The notes: generated by a model not told the origin, from the letters alone. A stretch of 64,000 nt of DNA from an uncultured Flavobacteriaceae bacterium (GCA_947495135.1 CANLXN010000010.1:62001-126000); one strand, 5' to 3'; shown: positions 8,151 through 14,988, counted from the stretch's first letter. Numbers and translations: made by a program.

Positions 8151-8651
8151 TTATTTTCGTTCAGTTATTTCAGAGCGAAACATTTTTAAAATTCTATTTC
8201 CTAATTCCGATGGTTCACAGTGAGCAGAAATTATACTTGTCAGTTCAATTTCGGTTGGTAAATTCAAAACGGTTTCTATTCTCAAAGTGTTATTCCTATC
8301 AGTTAGTCCACGTATTGATATCCGTCTATATTTTTCCTCAAATCCACGCATTGATTTTTCTTTACCAGCTTTAAATGCAGGCCAATGAGATTTTTTAGAT
8401 TTAGTAAAATCTTTTGGTTTTATGTCAAACTTGTCAAAATTCTGTTTGATTGTAATTCCGATTGTTTCTAAAGAACTATTTAAGTCAATTATTTCGCAAT
8501 CATTTTGTTCATAATTTACTCCAGTTTCTGTGTCCTTAAAATAAGGCGCAACAATAATTTCCGAGTGTTTGTCAGACATATAAACTGTGACAATTTTATG
8601 AATTTTCAATTTTGGTTCTGGTGGCTTAAATGTTATACTTCGGATTTTCAT
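8151..8651 (-). CDS. hypothetical protein, possible CDI immunity-like
   Basis: A 166-residue soluble protein without a signal peptide. The C-terminal half contains SHWPAFKAGKEKSMRGFEEKY, followed by strands and a final helix (SELGNRILKMFRSEI). A 'W-x-AFKAsG-x-KSw-x-FE' pattern of this kind occurs in some contact-dependent growth inhibition immunity proteins (CdiI-like), and small immunity genes are common integron cargo. The resemblance is weak and I would not name it on this alone. Single-gene cassette, ends GTTGTAAAAC and GTTTTACAA. Confidence 0.7.
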   Translation of the reverse strand: MKIRSITFKPPEPKLKIHKIVTVYMSDKHSEIIVAPYFKDTETGVNYEQNDCEIIDLNSSLETIGITIKQNFDKFDIKPKDFTKSKKSHWPAFKAGKEKSMRGFEEKYRRISIRGLTDRNNTLRIETVLNLPTEIELTSIISAHCEPSELGNRILKMFRSEITERK

Positions 8652-8654
8652 TCA

Positions 8655-8799
8655 AATGTTTTACAAATCGTGTTTGTATATGGTTTGTTGCGTGGGTTTA
8701 GCACTTAATTTAGTAAATAAAAACCGAATAGAAAATCAGCGAGGATTTTCGTAAGTAAGCTAGAACTAGCAATAAAATATATACGGTATTGGCAACAGT
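8655..8799 (-). repeat. attC-like site 12
   Basis: From TTTTACAAATCGTGTTTGTATATGG to AATATATACGGTATTGGCAAC. Hairpin GAAAATCAGCGAGGATTTTC. The left core reads ACAAATCG instead of ACAACGG. Confidence 0.65.
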
Positions 8800-8823
8800 A
8801 TTTTTTTCCTTAACTTTATCTCA

Positions 8824-8901
8824 AGTAGTTAGATTGATAACGTCAGCGTTTATGCGTTGTAGCACTTTTGCTACAGATGAAACGTGCATATTCTAACTAC
8901 T
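8824..8901 (-). terminator. long hairpin at the 3' end of 8893-9915
   Basis: Inverted arms AGTAGTTAGA (8824-8833) and TCTAACTACT (8892-8901) enclose a second stem GTAGCACTTTTGCTAC (about 8859-8874) and a smaller ACGT pair. The stop codon of the upstream gene lies in the right arm. No long U-tract follows, so it may be a terminator, a processed 3' end or a small palindromic element. Confidence 0.45.
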
Positions 8902-9915
8902 TTTTTGTTTATAATATATACTTTTAAAAATCACTCTTCGATTTATTGTTTGTGTTAATTTTGAGTTTTCTCTCCAATTTTTTGGATATTCAACTGTTTC
9001 AATAAGCTTAACATAAACATCGACGTCAATTAATTTGGATTTTGAAAAGACATCTTTTTTGATTTTATGATATTCTAACAAATATTCTGTTTTCCTATAA
9101 TTATAAAATTCAGTGGTTTCTTCCCAATAATTTTGAATAAAATGCTTTGTAGGCGACCTTTCAAGAATTTTATCCAAAATAGGTGTAATTTCAAATGATG
9201 AGACTTTATATTGGCTCCAACGTGATTCTCTCGTCATATGTCTCCATCCATAATTTGTTACTTCAATATTTCCAAATATATTTGATAATAAATTTTTGGT
9301 TTTAGATTTATTGTAACAAATTTTAGCAGTTTCTCGTAATTTTTTAAACGATTCATAACTATATTTATAACGAATTTGTTCAGCATTAAATTCTTTTGTC
9401 GCAAACTGTAACCCTTTTCCTCCATTTGTATCTCCAAATCCGTTTATCACTCTAATTACATCAAATCTTGTTGCTGGTGATAACTTATGAGATGAACCAT
9501 AAGTATTTCTATAATATTGGGAATTCGCTTTTATAATGAACCAAAAAATCTCATTACTCTCTCTTTCTACCCAACAAATTAATGTATGGTGATTTAAATT
9601 TAAATATGGTTTGAATTTATTTTTAACTATTTTGAAATGGTAGTTGTCACTTGGATTAACTTCGGCATAAGTTTTTCCTGATTTAACTTGCGTTAAAATC
9701 ACTTCTGCTTTGTTCTCAATCCAAGGATGCAACATTGTTAATATCAAATCTGTTTTGGCATTATCTTCTTTTCTCGAAGCCCAAGAAATTCGACTGTTTA
9801 AGGCTAAAGTCAAACTTGATGCAGTAAGTCTTTCAGCATCGTGTCCATTTATATCATTCAGTTTTGTATTTACTAAAAGTGGTTTTGAAGAATTGGTAAA
9901 TACATTTTTAAGCAT
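8893..9915 (-). CDS. DUF4365-like (PD-(D/E)XK-like) hypothetical protein
   Basis: A 340-residue protein. The N-terminal third has HDAERLTASSLTLAL, then KTDLILTMLHPWI and VILTQVKSGKTY. This is the order E...D...(Q)xK of DUF4365 and related restriction-endonuclease-fold domains: a helix with a Glu, an Asp before a hydrophobic strand and the Q-V-K strand (positions near residues 26, 56 and 76). The remaining 230 residues are Lys/Tyr-rich and not recognised. It could be a nuclease or a nuclease-fold accessory protein. It is the longest cassette gene apart from the esterase. Cassette ends TTGGCAACA and TGTTACCAA match only partly. Confidence 0.78.
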   Translation of the reverse strand: MLKNVFTNSSKPLLVNTKLNDINGHDAERLTASSLTLALNSRISWASRKEDNAKTDLILTMLHPWIENKAEVILTQVKSGKTYAEVNPSDNYHFKIVKNKFKPYLNLNHHTLICWVERESNEIFWFIIKANSQYYRNTYGSSHKLSPATRFDVIRVINGFGDTNGGKGLQFATKEFNAEQIRYKYSYESFKKLRETAKICYNKSKTKNLLSNIFGNIEVTNYGWRHMTRESRWSQYKVSSFEITPILDKILERSPTKHFIQNYWEETTEFYNYRKTEYLLEYHKIKKDVFSKSKLIDVDVYVKLIETVEYPKNWRENSKLTQTINRRVIFKSIYYKQKSS

Positions 9916-9928
9916 AAGTATTGTTATA

Positions 9929-10068
9929 TTGTTACCAACGGTCTAGTGTATGATTTCGTTGCGTGGTTAAGCAATAAATTTAGCAAATAAATCACAGATA
10001 GAAAGTCCGCGAGGACTTTCGTAAGTAGACAATAACCAGCAATGAATTATACACGTTGTTGCCACACG
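9929..10068 (-). repeat. attC-like site 13
   Basis: From GTTACCAACGGTCTAGTGTATG to TTATACACGTTGTTGCCAC. The hairpin is GAAAGTCCGCGAGGACTTTC, in which one base pair differs from the GAAAATCC form of site 1 on both arms. Confidence 0.75.
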
Positions 10069-10070
10069 TT

Positions 10071-10316
10071 TTAATTAAATATTTCATTAAAGACGCCTTT
10101 AATATCATTAGCAACTGAAACGTCTAATCTATTGTCTGTTATTTGTAGTTTATTGATATTTTTTCCAGCTGTCCAATCAACAAAAAACTTGCTTTCGGCT
10201 CTCTCTCCATTTAAAGCTTCTTTGTGTTTTTCATTAAGTTCTTCTATTCTAGAGTTGAATAATTCCATTTTTTCACTTGATTCAGTTCCGTAAAGGAATT
10301 CAGATAAATTCTTCAT
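10071..10316 (-). CDS. small hypothetical protein next to a Trypco2-like gene
   Basis: An 81-residue acidic, mostly helical protein (MKNLSEFLYGTESSE start). It shares one cassette with the broken gene at 10410-10775: the outer ends GTTGCCACAC (10059) and GTGTGGCAAC (10791) enclose both. The 93-bp gap upstream holds a TATCTTTG element on the minus strand (10344-10351), 28 nt from the start. This fits the Bacteroidota -7 consensus TANNTTTG, but no TTTG lies at the right distance. The function is unknown; the two genes may have worked as a pair. Confidence 0.65.
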   Translation of the reverse strand: MKNLSEFLYGTESSEKMELFNSRIEELNEKHKEALNGERAESKFFVDWTAGKNINKLQITDNRLDVSVANDIKGVFNEIFN

Positions 10317-10409
10317 TTAATTTTTGTTTTATGATTATAAGACAAAGATATGGAAAATATCAACACTATAGTTTTTAGCTATTACAAATAATTACTCAAT
10401 AGTATTTGG

Positions 10410-10775
10410 CTATTTATCTCCTTGGTGTGGTAATGCAACGTTTAGACTGAATTTTATACGAGATGTTGTTTCATTTGTCAAGTTTTCAGAAGTTGATGCA
10501 CCAAGATTAAGAACTTGTATCTTAAGTCCTCCACCGATTTTACTTTCTTCTTCGTTAGATGCCGTAACGGCAACACCAAAATCAATATTTGTTAAACTCC
10601 GTCTACCATCTTTTCCATCTTTTCTCCATATCGATGTTGTCTGGTCGTGGTCTTCTATCCGTTCCATTCTAACAGGATTAATAATTGCTCAATTAGATTC
10701 AGCAAATACCTTTGTATCATTAACCGATTTTATGATAGATTTTAGCGTAGTTGTAATAAATTGGTCTAATTCCAT
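10410..10775 (-). pseudogene. Trypco2-like gene with an in-frame TGA
   Basis: Reading from the ATG at 10775-10773 gives MELDQFITTTLKSIIKSVND, then an in-frame TGA at codon 29 (10691-10689). The same frame continues without interruption to the stop at 10410, about 121 residues in all. The N-terminal 'DLxxFIxxTLxxIixgV' helix, the INP that follows the stop, and the later IDFGVAVTA...GGGLKIQVLNLGAS...RIKFSLNVALP strands are the pattern of the trypsin-co-occurring domain Trypco2. In homologues a Gly is expected near the TGA, so GGA-to-TGA is the simplest explanation. A shorter 85-residue product could start at the ATG at 10667. Confidence 0.7.
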
Positions 10776-10790
10776 AATGTTTTTCTCAAA

Positions 10791-10926
10791 TGTGTGGCAA
10801 CCTTCAAGGCCATGATACGGCAGAGAAAATTCGGTAGAATTTTCGGCTGGTCCAAAGCCAATCCAAGTTAGTATTAATTTTCGGTTCGGGTATTACTTTT
10901 GCTGAATTATAGGCATTGTTAGAGCT
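10791..10926 (-). repeat. attC-like site 14
   Basis: Near-duplicate of site 5 (4146-4280), with the hairpin GAAAATTCGGTAGAATTTTC. Left core GGCAACC, right TATAGGCATTGTTAGAGC. Confidence 0.7.
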
Positions 10927-11105
10927 GGTTGCGAAACACAAACTAACTAAGGAAACCCTCCGTTTCGGCGTTTTACTTCGATCACGTTGCTCCATTCTGC
11001 CGCGTTGCTCCGTCTTGCTACAAGAGTGAGAAGGTTTCCCTCCGCAGCCCTCCGCTTCACCATAGGAGTGAGGTTGTTTGGAACTATTTTGAGCAATTGG
11101 CTCTA
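10919..11105 (-). other. ORF-less cassette, copy 2
   Basis: Second copy of the 180-bp gene-free segment at 4274-4452, with scattered substitutions. Its ends GTTAGAGC and GCTCTAAC are exactly complementary over 8 bases, better than in copy 1. This supports reading it as a genuine cassette rather than a longer attC site. Confidence 0.55.
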
Positions 11106-11235
11106 ACGATCTCGGCTAGGGGTAGTTGCGTAGGTTAGCACTTAACTTTACAGGTACACACCGAGTTCGAAATTCCGCAGGAATTTCCAAAGTAGGCGAG
11201 AACAAGCAATTACTTATAGCCATTGTTGCCAGCAG
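11099..11235 (-). repeat. attC-like site 15
   Basis: Same sequence as site 8 (5951-6089) over about 120 bp; only the outermost bases, which belong to the individual cassettes, differ (GTTGCCAGCAG here). Confidence 0.75.
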
Positions 11236-11238
11236 TTT

Positions 11239-11961
11239 TTATTTTTTCGGTAAATACAATTTCATATTCTCAATTTCGAGTTCATCCAAGTGTCCCATTT
11301 TACTTTCGTCTTTCGTTATTAAGTGTAAATGAATATTTGAGTCGTGATGAGTGAAAACTCCTTTGTGTTCCGTTGAGAAAAATCCAATAATTGTTGCTTC
11401 TTCATCTTTCAGTTCGTAATTGGTTTGTCCTTGATGAGCTTCCTTTGGTGATGAAACTTTTGTTCCTTGCGGTAAATTTTGAATATGAATAATTGCTTTT
11501 GAAATTTCTCCTGTTAATTTGAAGGCAAAAGGTCTTTTAAATTCAGTCGTCTTTTCATCTACTAATTTTTCAATGTCTTTGATTGACTTAATATTCGAGG
11601 CTAATTCTATTTCGTTCCATTCAGTTACATTAGCATACACTAAAAAAGGTGCTGAAACATCAAATATTTTTTCAACTGTCATAGTTGAATCAGATGTGAC
11701 TTTTGAAACATAACTTTGTCCATTATTGATAAGTAATTCTCCTGTTAGATAACTTTCTGGTCCAAGTCCATAAAGACCTTTTTTGTTAGAAATTGTATCG
11801 AGTCTGATACTTCCACCTAATTCTCCTTTCCACATAACATTTTTCATTGCACCTACAATATTAATGTCTGAATAGGTTTCATTCAAGTTGGTTCTCTTTT
11901 TGTCAGAATTGCAACCAAATATTACGATTGTTAGAATTCCAACTATTACTTTTTTTATCAT
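11239..11961 (-). CDS. acetolactate decarboxylase-like lipoprotein
   Basis: A 240-residue protein starting at the ATG 11961-11959; an upstream TTG would add six residues. A lipobox IFGC lies near residues 15-18. The mature part follows the alpha-acetolactate decarboxylase (AlsD/BudA) pattern: YGLGPESYLTGELLINNGQSY, then RPFAFKLTGEIS, and a C-terminal HHDSNIHLHLITKDESKMGHLDEL that supplies the His-x-His...His metal ligands. Known AlsD enzymes are mostly cytoplasmic and make acetoin. An outer-membrane or periplasmic lipoprotein form is a known variant group of unclear substrate. It stands alone as a cassette (ends TTGCCAGCA, TGCTGGTAA), with no acetolactate synthase nearby. Confidence 0.85.
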   Translation of the reverse strand: MIKKVIVGILTIVIFGCNSDKKRTNLNETYSDINIVGAMKNVMWKGELGGSIRLDTISNKKGLYGLGPESYLTGELLINNGQSYVSKVTSDSTMTVEKIFDVSAPFLVYANVTEWNEIELASNIKSIKDIEKLVDEKTTEFKRPFAFKLTGEISKAIIHIQNLPQGTKVSSPKEAHQGQTNYELKDEEATIIGFFSTEHKGVFTHHDSNIHLHLITKDESKMGHLDELEIENMKLYLPKK

Positions 11962-11980
11962 AAATTTCGTTTTTCTCAAA

Positions 11981-12121
11981 TTGCTGGTAACGGTCTCGTA
12001 TAAGAATAGTTGCGGGTTTACGTGCGAGGAATTTCCGAAGGAAATTCAGACGTAGTAAACACGCAACGACCTTTGATTTAGCACTAAACCGCAATTATTT
12101 TTATACATTGTTGTACGCAGG
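11981..12121 (-). repeat. attC-like site 16
   Basis: From TTGCTGGTAACGGTCTCG to TTTATACATTGTTGTACGC. Hairpin GGAATTTCCGAAGGAAATTC. The inner arms are CTCGTATAAG and TTTTATACA. Confidence 0.65.
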
Positions 12122-12128
12122 CTTTCTT

Positions 12129-12500
12129 TTATAATTGCTCCACTAGTTTCCTAGCAGTAACAGTATCATATATAATTTTTAGTTTACTAATCTTGTTTTG
12201 ATTATCAAATTCAATAATGTCTACTACATCAAATTCCACTTTTTGATTATTCTTTAAAGTCCATTTATAGGTGAAATAAAGAGCTAAATCATTTGAGTCA
12301 TTATCTTCAAAAATTCCTTTTAAATAAAGTTCAGAATTTGAAGTATCGTTATTCAATTCACGATAAAATTCATCTGCTTTTTTTATTCCGTATAGTGGTG
12401 AGTCAACCATTCCATTCTGATTGAATAAAGCGATTACTTGTTCAATATTTCCATTTTCAAGGTGAGTAATATATTGCCTTGTGATTTCTTTTTTATTCAT
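12129..12500 (-). CDS. SnoaL/NTF2-like protein
   Basis: A 123-residue soluble protein. The start (KEITRQYITHLENGNIEQVIALF), the following 'M-V-DSPLYG-I-k-a-DEFYREL', the strands and the end (VDIIEFDNQNKISKLKIIYD) match the SnoaL-like polyketide cyclase / NTF2 fold, with the usual 'a...N.G.v..l..LF' helix and final F-x-F-D-x-x-G-K-I strand. This fold includes enzymes, binding proteins and toxins' immunity partners, so the role is open. Single-gene cassette with ends GTTGTACGCA and TGCGTATAAC. Confidence 0.85.
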   Translation of the reverse strand: MNKKEITRQYITHLENGNIEQVIALFNQNGMVDSPLYGIKKADEFYRELNNDTSNSELYLKGIFEDNDSNDLALYFTYKWTLKNNQKVEFDVVDIIEFDNQNKISKLKIIYDTVTARKLVEQL

Positions 12501-12537
12501 TATTTCATCAATTTTTAAATTTCTGAGTAGGTTTCTC

Positions 12538-12677
12538 AGCTTGCGTATAACGTTTAGTGTATGAGTGGTAGCGGATTTTACTCACAAACCTTCTGGTTTT
12601 ACATAGAGCTTTGTTTTATGTTTATACTTTCGTTTATCACTTTAACCGCTATTACTTATACACCGTGTTGTAGAACG
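12538..12677 (-). repeat. attC-like site 17
   Basis: Most divergent site, next to the recombinase-proximal cassette. It runs from TGCGTATAACGTTTAGTGTATG to CTTATACACCGTGTTGTAGAAC. No GGAATTTCC-type hairpin; instead AAACCTTCTGGTTTTAC lies in the centre. Confidence 0.6.
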
Positions 12678-12697
12678 TTTATATGTTCAATTTTTAA

Positions 12698-13828
12698 TTA
12701 GTCTTTCCCATTTTTGGCATCAATACGCCCTTTTTGCATTTCTTTTTCAAATTGCGAATTTGGGTATTTGGCAAGACCCGCATTAAAATATTTGATGGCA
12801 TTTTGGTAATCTTTATGTTTTAAGTAAAATTGGCCGAAACGATTTTGCCAATATGCCGAAGCATATCTTTTTGTCGACAATACATCTTCAAATTCGGTCA
12901 TAAAAAGTGTAAAATATTCAAAGTTGTCTCTCTTCCAGGCTAACCAAATTAGCGCGTCTTTCGTGCTGTTATCTATTTGTTTATCCGTGCCAAATCGTTC
13001 CGACCGTTCTTTAAAATAGGTAGTCAGGTAGTTCATGCCACCTAAATCAATATACTGCTGTATGCTTTCAAACACAGGGGAATTATAGTTGTGATAGAAA
13101 TATTTCAGCCCCTTATAAAGAGCCAAATGTCCAAGAGATTCATGCAATTCATCATTAAACAAACTATATTTCCAAATAAGGTTTGGAGGAGCATGATTTT
13201 TCAAAACTTGATGGAACGCATCTGTAGAACTGATATAGTAAATATCCTTTTTGGAGTTGGCCATGAACAGATATATGTCTTTTTTTGAAGTAAAACTTTT
13301 TACTTTATCCTCAGAAGCATAACCTCCATCAGTTATGATGGCTCCATCAATAATTTCACTTTGTTCTAGAATCAAATCACTTAGATAATAAGCAGCGGAT
13401 TCCCATCCGAAAATCACCCGCTCATTACTCGTCCTGTAGTTGGAATCTACATAGTGAATTACTTCTTTGACTAAAAAATCAGTAAACTTTTCATTTTCAT
13501 CTCCAAATAACTCTTCTCTTGATGGATTACTGGTATTAATGCCTACAACAATCATTTCTGGAATAGCTCGAGGTGTTTTCATTGCAGCCTGAATCGCTAC
13601 ACCACTTAAGAAATACCATTGCCCATCTAAAATATATAGTACAGGATAATCTTGCGTGGAATCTGAATAATCTTCTGGCACATAAATTTGAATTGTTCTA
13701 TCTTGATTTAGTATTGAAGACTTAATTGTATGATTAATTCCAATAATAACTGGAGAATTATCCTCCTGTGCTACACATAGTCCCATCTTTATAAAACAAA
13801 ACAAGGTGAAAATGAGCAATTTTTTCAT
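12698..13828 (-). CDS. secreted esterase-family alpha/beta hydrolase with TPR-like tail
   Basis: A 376-residue protein with a Sec signal peptide (about 1-20, ending CVAQ). Residues 30-250 follow the putative esterase (esterase D / enterochelin esterase-like) family: RTIQIYVPEDY, YPVLYILDGQWYF, then the nucleophile region VIFGWESAAYYLSDL (Ser in G-W-E-S-A, without the usual second Gly) and a late His in LHESLGHLALYKGL. The C-terminal third is helical and ends in a TPR-like unit (FGQFYLKHKDYQNAIKYFNAGLAKYP). The family usually hydrolyses ester bonds of siderophores, S-acylglutathiones or polysaccharide esters. First cassette next to the recombinase remnant, ends GTTGTAGAAC and GTTCTACAAC. Confidence 0.85.
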   Translation of the reverse strand: MKKLLIFTLFCFIKMGLCVAQEDNSPVIIGINHTIKSSILNQDRTIQIYVPEDYSDSTQDYPVLYILDGQWYFLSGVAIQAAMKTPRAIPEMIVVGINTSNPSREELFGDENEKFTDFLVKEVIHYVDSNYRTSNERVIFGWESAAYYLSDLILEQSEIIDGAIITDGGYASEDKVKSFTSKKDIYLFMANSKKDIYYISSTDAFHQVLKNHAPPNLIWKYSLFNDELHESLGHLALYKGLKYFYHNYNSPVFESIQQYIDLGGMNYLTTYFKERSERFGTDKQIDNSTKDALIWLAWKRDNFEYFTLFMTEFEDVLSTKRYASAYWQNRFGQFYLKHKDYQNAIKYFNAGLAKYPNSQFEKEMQKGRIDAKNGKD

Positions 13829-13854
13829 GGAGTAGATTTCTTTCTTATGATTTC

Positions 13855-13973
13855 AAATGTTCTACAACTTGTTTATATCAATGCATCCTCCATTCATATG
13901 CCCCCAATTTCGGTGGCTATGTTGTGAAATAGGTGGATTTAATACATTCATAGCTAATCTAATTATTTTTTGA
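13855..13973 (-). other. candidate attI region
   Basis: The 119 bp between the start-side core of the first cassette (TGTTCTACAAC at about 13858) and the recombinase fragment. On the minus strand it ends ATATAAACAAGTTGTAGAAC, with a single GTT core and no second palindromic arm, as expected of an attI site rather than an attC. I see no TANNTTTG promoter in it. Confidence 0.4.
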
Positions 13974-14276
13974 TTATAAGAAGTCAAATGGGTTTTTTAA
14001 TTTTGACAAGTGATGTTCACTTACATGTGTATAAATCATAGTGGTCTTGGGGTCGTTATGGCCTAGTAAATTTTGTATATACCTAATGTCAGTTCCACTT
14101 TCCAGTAAGTGAGTGGCAAAGCTATGTGGGAGACTGTGCAATTTAACTTGCTTTTTTATCCCCGCCTTCTTAACGCTTCGCTGGAAAACCTGCCTTGCAC
14201 TAGCCGCCGTGTAGGTGTTGCCAGATACCCCCTCAAATAAATACACTTTTGGTCGGTAGGTTCGATAATATATGCG
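13974..14276 (-). pseudogene. tyrosine recombinase (integrase) C-terminal remnant
   Basis: A reading frame of 100 codons runs without an ATG from the residue after the coaD stop to TAG at 13974. It encodes only the last part of a tyrosine recombinase catalytic domain: RPKVYLFEG, HSLPHSFATHLLESGTDIRYIQNLLGH, KTTMIYTHV and the tail. The box II Arg (normally HxLRH) is Pro, a CGA-to-CCA type change; the second His (LGHND) and the Tyr (IYTHV) remain. Closest in style to Bacteroidota Xer/IntI-like recombinases. The N-terminal two thirds are missing, so it cannot be active. It is in the same orientation as the cassettes, unlike class 1 integrons. Confidence 0.85.
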
Positions 14277-14717
14277 CTAAGGCACCAAAGCCGAATAGTC
14301 ACCGCTATTTCTGGCAATGTCACGCACAATAGAGGAGGAGATAAACGAATGTTCGGGACTCGAAATAAGAAAAACGCTATCTACACCATTTACCTTTTGG
14401 TTAGCTTGGGCGATGGTTTGTTCGTAATTAAAATCGGTTGTATTTCGAAGCCCTCTCAAAATATATTTCGCATCACGTGCCTTACAGAAATCGGCCGTAA
14501 GTCCGTCGTAGGTTTCAACTTTTATAGTGGGTCTATTCTTGAAGAGTGTTTCCAAACGTTCCTTTCGTTCTTCCAGTGTCCACATATACTTTTTAGCAGC
14601 ATTGGTGCCAATGGCGACAATAATCTCATCAAATAAATCTTCAGCCCGATCAATAATATCCAAGTGTCCCAAGGTAAAAGGATCAAAAGAGCCAGGAAAA
14701 ACTGCAATACGTTTCAT
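14277..14717 (-). CDS. coaD: pantetheine-phosphate adenylyltransferase
   Basis: A 146-residue protein starting at ATG 14717-14715. CoaD transfers AMP from ATP to 4'-phosphopantetheine, the penultimate step of coenzyme A synthesis. The nucleotide-binding motif PGSFDPFTLGHLD (T/HxGH, His18) and the ISSSIVR motif near residues 126-132 are present. The protein ends ...DYSALVP and stops directly where the recombinase remnant begins. Flavobacterial CoaD proteins usually carry about five to seven more residues, so the natural C-terminus has probably been lost in a rearrangement. The core is intact and the enzyme is very likely functional and essential. Confidence 0.95.
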   Translation of the reverse strand: MKRIAVFPGSFDPFTLGHLDIIDRAEDLFDEIIVAIGTNAAKKYMWTLEERKERLETLFKNRPTIKVETYDGLTADFCKARDAKYILRGLRNTTDFNYEQTIAQANQKVNGVDSVFLISSPEHSFISSSIVRDIARNSGDYSALVP

Positions 14718-14734
14718 ATCGAACAAGGATTTAG

Positions 14735-14985
14735 TGATTGAGTGATCTAATATGTAATAAAAGAACTAAGTTAATGATTAAAGCTGAATTTAGATTTGAG
14801 ATGTGAGACAATAGACTTGTTTTTAAATCAAAACCAAACTGCGATCTGCTAAAATTAAAAAATATACAATAGAAGATGTACGACATACAATGTTCGATAG
14901 AATTTCAAGATTTGATTTCCAACGAATCTTCTAATTCTCAATATTCAATGTTTAATAGTGAACACTGAAAACCGATTACAATGAA
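14735..14985. repeat. dispersed intergenic repeat, inverted copy
   Basis: A stretch between coaD and ddl whose reverse complement matches 25768-25990 in the same order of blocks: TTGAATATTGA, GTTGGAAATCAA, GAACAT then CGTACATC, AATTTTAG, GGTTTTGATT and TCTCACATCTCAAATCTA. Degenerate and A+T-rich. No gene is seen in it. Confidence 0.6.
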
Positions 14986-14988
14986 GGC

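Larger units (their letters stand above)
1..14276 (-). mobile_element. integron-like gene-cassette array with recombinase remnant
   Basis: About 14 kb in which every gene lies on the minus strand, almost every gene stands alone, and each is separated from the next by an imperfect palindrome of about 140 bp. The outer arms of these repeats end in AAC / GTT cores, and the sequence just outside each core is complementary between the two ends of the same cassette (for example GTTACCCACA and TGTGGGTAAC around 1611-2441). This is the pattern left when a circular cassette is opened within its attC site. A tyrosine-recombinase fragment lies at the upstream end in the same orientation as the cassettes. 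The array continues beyond the left edge of the window. That it is an integron is inferred from architecture; no intact integrase is present here. Confidence 0.8.

Noticed and set aside
11903-12094. Minus-strand frame of 63 residues upstream of the AlsD-like gene
   Set aside because: It covers attC-like site 16 and the start of the real gene in another frame.
1-14276. The regularly spaced repeats as a CRISPR array
   Set aside because: Repeats are about 140 bp, palindromic and diverged, with gene-sized spacing and no cas genes.
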